NCBI RefSeq assembly: GCF_000526915.1
Contig: NZ_JAGZ01000005.1
Coordinates: 248,001-312,000 of the forward strand
Direction of reading: 5' to 3'
DNA from: Mycobacterium genavense ATCC 51234
GTDB lineage: Bacteria > Actinomycetota > Actinomycetes > Mycobacteriales > Mycobacteriaceae
Length of the DNA stretch: 64,000 nt
Position 1 is the first letter of the stretch. Every line of letters begins with the position of its first letter. Below the pieces are notes generated by a model. That model worked only from the letters and a program-made list of their open reading frames with translations. It was not told the origin of the DNA and searched no databases. Of this stretch, positions 18,908-32,666 are shown one piece after another. The position numbers were made by a program, and so were the translations under genes.

Positions 18908-19783
18908 ATGGTTCCCACCATGTGGGATTCGAGTCGGCCATTCATCGGCAGTGAAGCATTGGCGTCTGGCACGTTGAGTCGGCATCAACTGCGGGCCCGC
19001 TACCGCGCGGTGCTTCCGAATGTCTACCTGCCGAAAGGCATCGAGCCGTCACTGGAACTGCGTGTCGTCGCGGCGTGGCTTTGGTCAGGGCGCCGAGGAA
19101 TCGTGGCTGGAGCGGCCGCCGCCGCACTGCATGGCTCCCAATGGATTCCCGATGGCGCGCCTGTTGAGCTGATACATATCAATCCCCGTACACCGCCTGG
19201 TGTGCTTACGCGGCGGGATACGTTGCTGGACAATGAGATACAACTGATCGATGGCATCAAGGTGACTACGCCAGAGCGAACGGCCTTCGACATCGGGCGG
19301 CGTGGCGCCATTCGCTCAGCGGTTGTTCGACTCGACGCACTGGCACGGGCAACGGGGTTCAAGGTCGATGACGTGCTCCGCGTTGCGAAAAGTCATCCTC
19401 ACTCGCCTGGACTGCGGCGACTGGAGTCGTCGCTGGAACTCGTCGATGCTGGTGCCCAGTCGCCGCGGGAGAGCTACTTGCGGCTGCTACTGATCGATGC
19501 AGGTCTGCCGCGGCCGCAGACCCAGATATCGGTGCTCGGAGTCGACGGTATTCCCGTTGCCTACCTCGACCTTGGCTGGGAGGACTGCATGGTCGCGGTG
19601 GAGTACGACGGGGACCACCATCGGACCGATCGACGGCAATACGTGAAAGACATTCGTCGGCGGGAGATGCTTGAGCAGATGGGCTGGATCGTTGTCCGCA
19701 TCGTGGCCGAGGACCGGCCCGCCGCGATTGTACGTCGTGTCCGCGAAGCTATCGGCGCTTCGGCTGTGCGGCAACGGTTTTGA
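18908..19783 (+). CDS. DUF559-type endonuclease-like protein
   Basis: A 291-residue member of an abundant mycobacterial family. The N-terminal half has a winged-helix-like region (LSRHQLRARYRAVLPNVYLP) and TTPERTAFDIGRRG; the C-terminal half has the restriction-endonuclease-fold DUF559 core VAYLDLGWEDCMVAVEYDGD, HHRTDRRQYVKDIRR and GWIVVRIVAEDRP, with the D...E-x-D-G-D pattern expected for metal binding. The ATG at 18908 is used; ATG 18920 (MWDSSRPF) is equally possible. Flanked by direct ~70-bp repeats, which suggests it moved or was copied as a unit. Function unknown. Confidence 0.78.
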   Translation: MVPTMWDSSRPFIGSEALASGTLSRHQLRARYRAVLPNVYLPKGIEPSLELRVVAAWLWSGRRGIVAGAAAAALHGSQWIPDGAPVELIHINPRTPPGVLTRRDTLLDNEIQLIDGIKVTTPERTAFDIGRRGAIRSAVVRLDALARATGFKVDDVLRVAKSHPHSPGLRRLESSLELVDAGAQSPRESYLRLLLIDAGLPRPQTQISVLGVDGIPVAYLDLGWEDCMVAVEYDGDHHRTDRRQYVKDIRRREMLEQMGWIVVRIVAEDRPAAIVRRVREAIGASAVRQRF

Positions 19784-19784
19784 G

Positions 19785-19854
19785 TGTGCGCCGACGGCGG
19801 GGTTTCGTCGGCGTGTCGCAGCCCTGGGCGCACACGCAAAGCCGTGACGGCACA
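19785..19854. repeat. 70-bp interspersed repeat, copy B
   Basis: Sequence tgtgcgccgacggcgg to gacggcaca, direct match of 18791-18859. It is followed to about 19935 by short degenerate units built on gcgagcgcagcgagc and cagcgaacgcagcac, a low-complexity tail between the convergent DUF559 and pknG genes. Confidence 0.75.
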
Positions 19855-19944
19855 CCGACTGCCCCGCGAGCGCAGCGAGCAACGCAGCATACCGACCGCC
19901 CAGCGAACGCAGCACACCCAGCGAGCGACCCGCCAGGCGAGAAA

Positions 19945-23188
<3,244 letters not shown>

Positions 23189-23189
<1 letters not shown>

Positions 23190-24508
23190 TATCGATACTC
23201 CTTCAGCCGCGGCCACAGGCCCAGCGCGACCGCGATCGCGGCACCCAGACTGAGCACCACACCGCCGACCTGGGCGCCGGACAGCCCGCTGCGCGCGTTG
23301 ATCACGTCGTTGCGCAGATGCGCCCGGCACTGGGTCATCGCCTTGCCCAGCTGATCTTCGAGCTTGTCGAACGCGGGGGTGGAGTCGTCCTCGGCGCTGC
23401 CCAGCGCGATCTGAGTGGCGGCGCGATAGTTACCGACCGAGATGTAGGAATTGATGCGGTCGTTGGCCTGCCGCCAGCGCACCAGCAACTGATCGGCACC
23501 CTGCAGGTCGGGTTTGTCGACGGCGTCCCGTCGGGCCATGTACTGGTCGATCTGGGAATGCATGAAGTCGATGCGCTGATAGAACGACTGTTTGCGGGCC
23601 TGCTCGTCGCCGCGCCGAATCAGCGACAGGGTCTCGTCGGCGCGGGCCTGCTGCGCGGTGATCGCCACGTTGGTCACGGTCTTGAGCGACTCGGCGGCCG
23701 TGTCCTTGGCACTACGGCTGGCGGCCGTCGAAATTGTCAGCGCGGTCCCGACCCACACCACCATGACGAGGATGCCGAGCCCGCCCACGACCAGTCCCGG
23801 GTTGATTCGGCGCCGGGTGCGCCGGGCCAACCAGCGATGTGAGAACAGGCCGAACACCACCGTGGTGGCAATGACGAGGACCACCGGAGCCGGGAAGTGG
23901 GTAGACGCGGTCGTTTCCACATCCACCCGCTCCGAGGTCGCCTGATAGAGCTGCGCCGCGTCGGGCAGGATCGTCGACTGCATCAGACCCGAGGCTTCCG
24001 ACAAGTACGACGAACCGACCGGGTTGCCCTCCCGGTTGTTGGTCCGCGCTATTTCGATCAGGCCCGTATAGACGGCCAGCTCGGCGTTGATCTTGCCGAG
24101 TAGCTGCACCAGCGGTTCATCGGTCAGGCCGCTCGAGGCGCGGGTGACGGCGACCGCCGCGTCGGTGATGGCCTGCTCGTATCGCATCCGCACCGGCCAC
24201 GGCTCGGCCTGGGCGATGAACGCGGTGGCCGCCGCGGCGTCGGCCACCGACAGCGTGGTGTAGAGCCGCCCGGCCGCGAACGCCAACGGCTCGGTGTGGT
24301 TGAGCACGGTCGACAGCACTTGCTGGCGGTGGTTGATCGTCGTCGAGGTGGCGAACGCGCTGGACACCCCGAGCGCCGCCAACACGATGCCGATCGTCAG
24401 GATGCGACCGGGGGTCGTCGAGATGAACCACCAACGGGGGTGGGCCGGTTCGCCCGGCGACCGTGACCCCAGCGGTTCGGTCGACGGATGCGCCAGCTCA
24501 ACCGTCAC
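23189..24508 (-). CDS. glnX: Transmembrane sensor GlnX (Rv0412c)
   Basis: Membrane protein of 439 residues that couples GlnH to PknG. Transmembrane segments are visible near 32-50 (ILTIGIVLAALGVSSAF), 205-220 (PAPVVLVIATTVVFGLF), 236-260 (GLVVGGLGILVMVVWVGTAL) and 410-432 at the C-terminus. Between the first two lies an extracytoplasmic four-helix-like region with repeated Q/A/T; a second such region follows the third segment. GTG start at 24508. It is the first gene of the glnX-glnH-pknG operon; the upstream 131 bp is the shared gap with the divergent mutT3. Confidence 0.9.
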
Positions 24509-24639
24509 GTGTTTTCCGACCTCAACTTTCGGTCACTGAACTGCGCTGCTCGTAGGTGTATAAGCGAATTCTAAGAGGATGTCGGGGCCGATGGGGGAGG
24601 CGGACCCAATTTCGTTGATCGCCTGCATATCCTGAACGC

Positions 24640-25272
24640 GTGCATGGCGACAGTGACGGATGGGTGGTATCCGACAGCGGCGCCCACTACTGGGGTCGGT
24701 TCGGCGCGGCCGGTCTGCTGCTGCGCGCGCCACGGCCCGACGGAACCCCGGCGGTGCTGCTGCAGCATCGGGCGGTGTGGAGCCATCAGGGCGGCACCTG
24801 GGGGCTGCCGGGCGGCGCCCGAGACAGCCACGAAACCCCGGAGGAGACCGCCGTCCGCGAAGCCCACGAAGAGGCCGGGCTGCCCGCCCAGCGCCTCGCG
24901 GTGCGCGCGACGGTGGTCACCGCCCAGATCGCCGGAATCGCGGGCACGAACTGGAGCTACACCACCGTCGTGGCCGACGCCGCCGAGTTGCTGGACACGG
25001 TGCCCAACCGGGAGAGCGCCGAGATGCGCTGGGTCGCCGAGGACGAGGTGGCCGACCTGCCGCTACACCCCGGCTTCGCGGCCAGCTGGGAACGGCTGCG
25101 CACCGCGACGGCGCTGATTCCGCTGGGACACGGCGACGAACGTCGCCGGCACCTGCCGCGCACGCTGGAGATCGACGCCGGAGTCTTCGTCTGGTGCATG
25201 TCGGTCGAGGCGGATCAGCCGGCGTCGCAACTGAGTCCCCGGATCAGCTCGCTGCTCGAAGCGCTGACCTGA
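24640..25272 (+). CDS. mutT3: NUDIX hydrolase MutT3
   Basis: A 210-residue nucleotide-sanitising hydrolase. The Nudix box is complete: [24 protein letters not shown], with the REAHEEAGL helix holding the metal-binding Glu residues. The C-terminal extension [19 protein letters not shown] is typical of the MutT3 group. GTG 24640 is the probable start. The 3' end overlaps convergent thiE by 29 bp. Position next to glnX and thiE matches Rv0413. Confidence 0.92.
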   Translation: MHGDSDGWVVSDSGAHYWGRFGAAGLLLRAPRPDGTPAVLLQHRAVWSHQGGTWGLPGGARDSHETPEETAVREAHEEAGLPAQRLAVRATVVTAQIAGIAGTNWSYTTVVADAAELLDTVPNRESAEMRWVAEDEVADLPLHPGFAASWERLRTATALIPLGHGDERRRHLPRTLEIDAGVFVWCMSVEADQPASQLSPRISSLLEALT

Positions 25273-25927
25273 GCCGATCGGCCGCGGCCCGGGGATCGGC
25301 GGCGGTTGTGATCGCGCGCACCACCACGATCCGGCGCGCCCCGGCCTCAAGCACCTCGGGCAGCCGCTGCGCGTCGATACCGCCGATCGCGAACCACGGC
25401 GTGGCGGTCTGGAGCGCGGCGGCGGTGCGGACCAGTCCCAGGCCGGGCGCGGCACGATCGGGTTTGGTGGGCGTCGGCCAGCACGGGCCGACGCAGAAGT
25501 AGTCGACTTCCCCTGTTTCCAAGGCCGCGGCGGCGTCGGTGACCTGGCCGGCGTCGTGGGTGGACAGGCCGATCAGCGTGTCGGGGCCGACGATGTCGCG
25601 GGCGACCGCCGGCGGCAGATCGCCCTGGCCCAGGTGCAGCACGTCGGCCCCGGCGGCGACGGCGATGTCGGCCCGGTCGTTGACCGCGAACAGCGCGCCA
25701 TGCCGGCGGGCCGCGTCCGCGAGGATCTCGCAGGCGGCCCGCTCGTCGCGCGCCTCTAGCGGACCGAACCGCCGTTCACCGGCCGATCCCTTGTCGCGCA
25801 GCTGGATGATGTCCACCCCGCCGGCCAGGGCGGCGTCGGCGAAATGGGCCAAGTCGCCGCGCTCGCGCCGCGCGTCGGTACACAGATACAGCCGGGCAGC
25901 GGCAAGACGGGTAACCGGATCGTGCAC
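25244..25927 (-). CDS. thiE: Thiamine-phosphate synthase
   Basis: Joins HMP-PP and thiazole phosphate to thiamine phosphate. The 227-residue TIM barrel has [72 protein letters not shown] and FAIGGIDAQ, all family landmarks. It lies on the strand opposite to thiO, 40 bp from the riboswitch of the thiO operon, and has no riboswitch of its own. A perfect 18-bp palindrome lies just before its start. Confidence 0.94.
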   Translation of the reverse strand: MHDPVTRLAAARLYLCTDARRERGDLAHFADAALAGGVDIIQLRDKGSAGERRFGPLEARDERAACEILADAARRHGALFAVNDRADIAVAAGADVLHLGQGDLPPAVARDIVGPDTLIGLSTHDAGQVTDAAAALETGEVDYFCVGPCWPTPTKPDRAAPGLGLVRTAAALQTATPWFAIGGIDAQRLPEVLEAGARRIVVVRAITTAADPRAAADRLRSALRAAS

Positions 25928-25933
25928 ACCGCG

Positions 25934-25951
25934 ACGCTAGCGCGCTAGCGT
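25934..25951. promoter_or_regulatory. Perfect 18-bp palindrome between thiE and thiO
   Basis: acgctagcgcgctagcgt reads identically on both strands. It lies 7 bp before the thiE ATG and about 20 bp before the TPP riboswitch, so it overlaps the two divergent transcription start regions. A regulator site or a bidirectional promoter element is possible; no known motif is recognised. Confidence 0.5.
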
Positions 25952-25970
25952 AGAACCCGAACAACGAGAG

Positions 25971-26075
25971 ACACGGGAGTTCCGGGCGATCTGCGGGGCT
26001 GAGAGTGGACACAGCCGGAGTAACCGGAGCTGTCCTTACCGTCACACCTGATCCGGATCATGCCGGCGAAGGGAG
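25971..26075 (+). ncRNA. TPP riboswitch (THI element) controlling thiO-thiS-thiG
   Basis: The conserved parts are present in order: cgggag (25974), gggctgagag (25996-26005), a variable P3 arm, and acctgatccggatcatgccggcgaagggag (given as 26046-26075; key bases ACCTGA, GGNTCATGCCGGCG and GGGAG). It ends 5 bp before the thiO ATG, so the 3' GGGAG doubles as the ribosome site, which fits control of translation initiation. Confidence 0.93.
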
Positions 26076-26080
26076 CGGAG

Positions 26081-27099
26081 ATGCATTCAGGTGCACCGGC
26101 CGGGACGCTGGCCGTCATCGGCGGCGGCGTCATCGGACTGTCGGTGGCGCGCCGGGCGGCCCAAGCCGGATGCGCGGTGCGGGTGCACCGCGCCGGCGCC
26201 CACGGCGCGTCCTGGGTGGCCGGCGGCATGCTGGCCCCGCACGGCGAGGGTTGGCCCGGCGAGGAACGATTGCTGCGACTGGGCCTGGAGTCGCTGCGGC
26301 TGTGGCGCGAGGGCGGCTACCTGGACGGCCTGCCTCCGGACGTGGTAACCGCGCGCGAGTCGCTGGTGGTGGCCGTCGACCGGGCCGACGTCGCCGATCT
26401 GCGCACCGTCGCGGACTGGCTGGCCGACCAGGGACACCCGGTGATCTGGGAGCCGGCCGCTCGCGACGTCGAACCTCTTCTGGCGCAAGGCATCCGGCAC
26501 GGTTTTCGAGCACCCACCGAGCTTGCCGTAGACAACCGCGCCGTGGTCGAGGCGCTGGCGACGGCATGTGAGCGCCTCGGCGTCCAGTGGGCCCCGCCGG
26601 TGCACGACCTGACGCGGGTCTCCGGCGACGCGGTGGTGATCGCCAACGGCATCGACGCACCGTCGCTCTGTCCCGGCCTTCCGGTGCGCCCGGTGAAGGG
26701 CGAGGTACTGCGGCTGCGCTGGCGCAAGGGCTGTATGCCGTTGCTGAGCAGAGTGATTCGCGCGCGGGTGCACGGCCGCCAGGTGTACGTGGTGCCGCGT
26801 GCGGACGGAGTGGTGGTGGGCGCGACGCAGTACGAGCACGGCCGTGACACGGCGCCGGTGGTGTCCGGTGTGCGGGATCTGCTGGACGACGCGTGCGCCG
26901 TGCTGCCGGCATTGGGTGAGTACGAGCTGACCGAGTGCGCCGCCGGGCTGCGCCCGATGACACCGGACAACCTGCCGCTCGTGCATCGCCTCGACGAACG
27001 CACTCTGGTGGCCACCGGGCACGGGCGGTCGGGTTTCCTGCTGGCGCCGTGGACCGCCGAACAGATTGTGTCCGAACTCGTTCCGGTGGGAGTCCAGTG

Positions 27100-27100
<1 letters not shown>
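26081..27100 (+). CDS. thiO: Glycine oxidase ThiO
   Basis: FAD enzyme that oxidises glycine to iminoglycine for thiazole synthesis. The 339-residue protein starts with the Rossmann motif LAVIGGGVIGLSVARRAAQ and has SWVAGGMLAPHGEG, VKGEVLRLRWR, VYVVPRADGVVVGATQYE, CAAGLRPMTPDNLPLV and ATGHGRSGFLLAPWTA. The start at ATG 26081 is chosen over the in-frame ATG 26060, because 26060 lies inside the conserved 3' arm of the riboswitch. The stop overlaps thiS (TGATG). Confidence 0.94.
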
Positions 27101-28812
<1,712 letters not shown>

Positions 28813-29324
28813 TCAGGCGTTGGCCTGCCACCACTTGTACAGCGACGGGATGTCGGACTTGGAGAAGATGGAGCCCAACACGTTTTTCCGTCGACCGTCC
28901 AGAGCACCAGGCTGACGTCCTTGTAGGTTCCGCACGCCATCTGGGCACCGGCCTGGTCGGCGTTGCCTTGGTGCCAGGGACCCGGCTCTTTACTGCCGCT
29001 GCCGCTGCACGAGGCCAGGGTAACGTCTTTGAGGTTGGAGGAGTAGGCACCGCTCAGGTCGTTGGCGCTCTTGAACAGCTGGTAGACCGCGGAGGCCGGC
29101 CCATTCGAGTCGGGGTTTTGCCCGCATTACAGCTCGGCCACCTCGGCACCGGTCAGGGGAGACGACTGACAGTTGTTGAGGCCGTAGCCCTTCGCAAGCG
29201 AAGCGGCCAGTGTGTTGACATCTGCCGTGGTGTCCGCGGTCGCGGTGGCAGTGCCGACGCAGCAGAAAGCAGCCGTAAGAGCTGCGGCCGTCGTGGCGCG
29301 CAGCGAGTTGGTGGGGTGAAGCAT
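28813..29324 (-). pseudogene. Secreted protein paralogue A, stop plus frameshift
   Basis: Signal peptide MLHPTNSLRATTAAALTAAF with cleavage at ATA-DTTAD, then LAASLAKGYGLNNCQS. A TAA at 29127-29129 follows VAEL, yet the same frame goes on CGQNPDSNGPASAVYQLFKS, WHQGNADQAGAQMACGTYKD and WTVDGK. A second lesion in a five-base A/T run (28883-28890) shifts to VLGSIFSKSDIPSLYKWWQANA and a TGA at 28813. Intact length would be about 170 residues with four or five Cys. It is a tandem paralogue of 29497-30018. Function unknown; the same Cys pattern and C-terminal SLYxWW occur in both. Confidence 0.75.
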
Positions 29325-29496
29325 CCTCTACTCCTGAGGTTCGTCGGACCGCCGGGACGGCAGCCCCAGCAAATTGTTGCCAGACTGATAGTAAGGCTAA
29401 ACCGTAGTTATGCAACCCATTCCGTCGCATACCATTTACACTGGCAACATTCGGGGCAACGTGCGCACGGAACCCGTTGCGGCTCAACCGTAAAGC

Positions 29497-30018
29497 TCAG
29501 CCGTTGTCGCGCCACTAGTTGTAGAGGGACGCGACGTCGTTGCCGGAGGCGCGGATTACGCCCAGCATGTTCTTGGCGTCGTTGCTCCAGACGACCTCGG
29601 CATGGTTCTGAAAGGTCCCGCACGCCACCAATCCCGCGCTCGTGGTGGAGCTGCCCTGGTGCCATAGCGTGGGTGAGGAGGCGTCCCCGCAGTTGCTCAC
29701 GGCGTCACCGGCGACTACGCCGTGGAACGAGTTCAGCAAGGCGCTGCGGTCGGGAAAGAGGAAATACTTGCCGAGCATCGGCCCGCCGGGGTCGGGGCTC
29801 GGTCCGCACCACAGGTAGGCCAGCGCGTCGCCGGGAGCCGCCTGCACGATGCAGTTGTTGAGGCCGTATCCCTTGGACAGCCCGCTGGCCAGGGTGTTGA
29901 TATCCGCGGTGTCGCCGGAGGTGGGATCGGCGGTCGCCGTCGCGGCGCCCGCAAACGCGAAACCACCCATCAGCACCGCGGCGGACACGGTGCCCAGCGC
30001 GTCGGTCAGAGGTGACAT
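29497..30018 (-). pseudogene. Secreted protein paralogue B, C-terminal in-frame stop
   Basis: Signal peptide VSAAVLMGGFAFAGAATATA, cleavage before DPTSG, then LASGLSKGYGLNNC, LAYLWCGPSPDPGGPML, LWHQGSSTTSAGLVACGTF and WSNDAKNMLGVIRASGNDVA. Reading ends at TAG 29515-29517 after SLYN; the same frame continues WRDNG to a TGA at 29497-29499. Paralogue A has WW at this position, so a Trp codon changed to TAG. Only six or seven residues are lost, so the product may still be made and secreted. Four Cys are conserved with paralogue A. Confidence 0.72.
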
Positions 30019-30356
30019 CCGACGACTCCTTTCGGTGGTCGCGACGGCGGTGCTGCTACCGGAATCGTAGGGCTATGTCGTGGCTGTGCAATACATTCCA
30101 CCGGATACTGTCTTTCTGGGCACTATTCCCGGTTGACCTGGGCAATTCCGTGTGCGTGCGGGATTGCGATGCACACAACGCATTTCGTCGGTGCGGCGAC
30201 TTTCGAGCTAACCCGGCCAGTCGGAGAGCCCCTGCGGCGACGTCGATGTCGCGGGTGCTGGCGAACCGATTTCTGCCAAGTTGATGCCCCGGTGACTTTG
30301 CTCGGGTATGGTAGGCACCGCTTCACGCCAGCTAACTTCTCGTGACTGGAGAATTC
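30019..30356. other. Intergenic region, 338 bp
   Basis: Lies between the divergent secreted-protein gene B and the CD225 gene. The left 60-110 bases hold the gene B promoter, whose minus-strand segment GTAT-CG--GGAATG--TTGCA resembles the region upstream of paralogue A. The right end carries a possible promoter (tttgctcgggtatggtagg, 30296-30314) and GGAG before ATG 30357. No gene or RNA is recognised in the middle. Confidence 0.5.
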
Positions 30357-30684
30357 ATGACTGCACAACACGCCCCCCGGTTACCCGCCCCAGCAGCCCG
30401 CGGGGCAAGCACCGGATAACTATTTGGTGTGGTCCATCTTGGCGACACTGTTCTGCTGTTTGCCGTTGGGCATCGTGGCCATCGTCAAATCCTCTCAGGT
30501 GAGCGGATTATGGGCGCAAGGTCAGTACGCCGAGGCGCAGGCCGCAGCCGACGCCGCCAAGAAGTGGGTGAAGTGGTCGGTCATCGCGGCGGTCGTGAGC
30601 GCCGTCCTGTACGGCATCGTGCTGGCGATCATCGCCATGACCGCTGACAACTCGACCCCCGCGGCGCTGGCCGCAATGCTGTAA
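30357..30684 (+). pseudogene. CD225/dispanin membrane protein, frameshifted in a C run
   Basis: Short membrane protein. ATG 30357 follows GGAG. The first codons give MTAQHAP, then a six-C run (30373-30378) puts translation out of frame; with five C the frame would read GYPPQQPAGQAPDNYLVW and on into ILATLFCCLPLGIVAIVKSS (CD225 motif with CCLPLGIVAI), AKKWVKWSVIAAVVSAVLYG and IVLAIIAMT. The family has two helices and a proline-rich N-terminus, as here. It is followed by a DUF2752 gene, a frequent partner in actinobacteria. Length variation of a C run could in principle switch the gene on and off. Confidence 0.78.
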
Positions 30685-30700
30685 AGGGGTTGCACTCACG

Positions 30701-31123
30701 GTGACCCCCCGGCGGCCGCTCACGTTCGGTCTCGGCGCCCCGCTGATGGTGGCCGCGTCGACGATGGTGCTGTGCGCGGCCACCTGGGTGGGTGATCCGA
30801 CCACCCCGGGCGGCCCGCTTTCGGTGTGTCCCACGAAGGCTCTGCTGAGCATCGACTGCCCCGGGTGCGGCAGCCTGCGCATGATCTATTCGCTTTTGCA
30901 CGGCAACTTGATGTCCGCCGCCAGGTTCAACGCGTTGGGCTTGGCGGCGGTCGTGCTGTTGGTGTGGGCGTACCTGGCCTGGACCTATGGCCGGGTGACG
31001 GGCCGGCGGATCAAGAGCTGGCAACACCAGCGCTGGTCGGCCGCGATCGACCTGGCGCTGGTATCGGTTTGGTTGGTGGTGCGCAACATTCCGTTTGCCC
31101 CCTTCACTGGGCTGTACGTCTGA
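30701..31123 (+). CDS. DUF2752 membrane protein
   Basis: A 140-residue membrane protein with the DUF2752 signature LLSIDCPGCGSLRMIYSLLHG (CPxCG) and AARFNALG. Hydrophobic segments lie near 9-27, 81-96 and 116-132. It starts 16 bp after the CD225 gene and is probably co-transcribed with it. Function unknown; the CPGCG pair could bind a metal or form a disulfide. Intact. Confidence 0.83.
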   Translation: MTPRRPLTFGLGAPLMVAASTMVLCAATWVGDPTTPGGPLSVCPTKALLSIDCPGCGSLRMIYSLLHGNLMSAARFNALGLAAVVLLVWAYLAWTYGRVTGRRIKSWQHQRWSAAIDLALVSVWLVVRNIPFAPFTGLYV

Positions 31124-31172
31124 CCTCACGCCGCGGTGAGCCCAATGGGCTGACGGGCTAACCTTGGGCGCG

Positions 31173-32666
31173 ATGGTGAACAAATTCCGAACGCTGGCGG
31201 CGATGCTCGCCGCGGTCGCTCTCGCCGCAGTGTCGTCCGGATGTTTGCACCGTCCGGCGAACTCCCAGCAGGCAAGTGGCCCCGCCGCGGCGCAGTTCGC
31301 CAACGTGGTGCACAACAAGGTCACTGCCGACGCGATGATGGCACACCTGACGAAGCTGCAAGATATCGCCAACGCCAACAACGGCACCCGCGCGGTGGGC
31401 ACTCCCGGCTACGAAGCCAGCGTCGACTACGTGGTGAATACGTTGCGCCACAGCGGTTTCGACGTTGCGACCCCCGAGTTTTCGGCGCGGGTCTTTCACG
31501 CCGAGAAGCCCGTCGTGACGGTCGGCGGCAGGGACGTCGAGGCGCACGCGCTCGAGTTCAGCCTCGGCACCGGACCGGACGGGGTGCACGGCCCGCTGCT
31601 GGTGGTGTCGACGGGCAACGGCCTAGGCTGTGCGGCCTCGGACTACGACACTCTGCCGGCCAAGGGCGCGGTGGTGCTGGTGGATCGCGGCACCTGTCCG
31701 TTCGCGCAGAAGGAGGAGGCCGCGGCGCAGCACGGTGCCGCGGCGATGATCGTCGTCGACAACGTGGACGAGGAGCAGATGGGCGGCACACTCGGAGCCA
31801 ACACCGAGGTGAAAATGCCGGTGGTCGGCGTCACCAAATCGACCGGGATGCTTCTTCGTGCCCAGCCGGGGCCCGCGACGATCAAGCTGGACGCCAGCAG
31901 CCGGAGTTTCAAAGCCCGCAACATCATCGCCCAGACCAAGACGGGTTCGCCCACCGACGTGGTGATGGCCGGCGCGCATCTGGACAGCGTGGCCGAGGGG
32001 CCGGGCATCAACGACAACGGTTCGGGAGTGGCCGCGATCTTGGAAACCGCGGTGCAGCTGGGTAATTCACCGCCGGTGCGTAACGCCGTGCGGTTCGCCT
32101 TCTGGGGCGCCGAGGAACTCGGTTTGATCGGATCGCGCAACTACGTCGAGTCGCTGAATCTCGACGACCTCAAAAGCATTGCGCTGTATCTGAATTTCGA
32201 CATGCTCGCGTCGCCGAACCCCGGTTACTTCACCTATGACGGTGACCAATCGCTGCCGGCGGACGCCCGCGGCCAGCCCGTGGTTCCGGAAGGCTCGGCC
32301 GGCATCGAGTACACGCTGGTGGCCTACCTGAAGTCGGCGGGCAAGACCGCACAGGACACGTCGTTCGACGGGCGTTCCGACTATGACGGCTTCACCCGGG
32401 CCGGTATCCCGGCGGGCGGCCTGTTCTCCGGCGCCGAAGCGAAGAAGTCCGCCGACCAAGCCAAGCTGTGGGGCGGAACGGTCGACGAGCCGTTCGATCC
32501 GAACTATCACAAGCAGACCGACACCCTCGACCACATCGACCGCACGTCGCTGGGCATCAACGGCTCCGGCGTCGCCTACGCGATCGCGCTGTACGCCCAG
32601 GATCTCACCGGGCACAACGGGGTTCCCGTCATGGGGGACCGCACCCGCCACGTGCTTAAGCCATGA
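31173..32666 (+). CDS. lpqL: Lipoprotein aminopeptidase LpqL
   Basis: Extracellular M28-family zinc aminopeptidase, 497 residues. Lipobox VSSGC (Cys24). A PA domain occupies roughly 125-245 (LLVVSTGNGLGC, VVLVDRGTCPFAQKEEAAAQ). The catalytic part has the zinc ligands in AGAHLDSVAEGPG, INDNGSGVAAILETA, FWGAEELGLIGS (base and ligand Glu), YLNFDMLASPN and the late NYHKQTDTLDHI. ATG 31173 is chosen over TTG 31164 because the signal peptide begins there. Its stop overlaps the second copy (ATGA). Confidence 0.93.
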   Translation: MVNKFRTLAAMLAAVALAAVSSGCLHRPANSQQASGPAAAQFANVVHNKVTADAMMAHLTKLQDIANANNGTRAVGTPGYEASVDYVVNTLRHSGFDVATPEFSARVFHAEKPVVTVGGRDVEAHALEFSLGTGPDGVHGPLLVVSTGNGLGCAASDYDTLPAKGAVVLVDRGTCPFAQKEEAAAQHGAAAMIVVDNVDEEQMGGTLGANTEVKMPVVGVTKSTGMLLRAQPGPATIKLDASSRSFKARNIIAQTKTGSPTDVVMAGAHLDSVAEGPGINDNGSGVAAILETAVQLGNSPPVRNAVRFAFWGAEELGLIGSRNYVESLNLDDLKSIALYLNFDMLASPNPGYFTYDGDQSLPADARGQPVVPEGSAGIEYTLVAYLKSAGKTAQDTSFDGRSDYDGFTRAGIPAGGLFSGAEAKKSADQAKLWGGTVDEPFDPNYHKQTDTLDHIDRTSLGINGSGVAYAIALYAQDLTGHNGVPVMGDRTRHVLKP

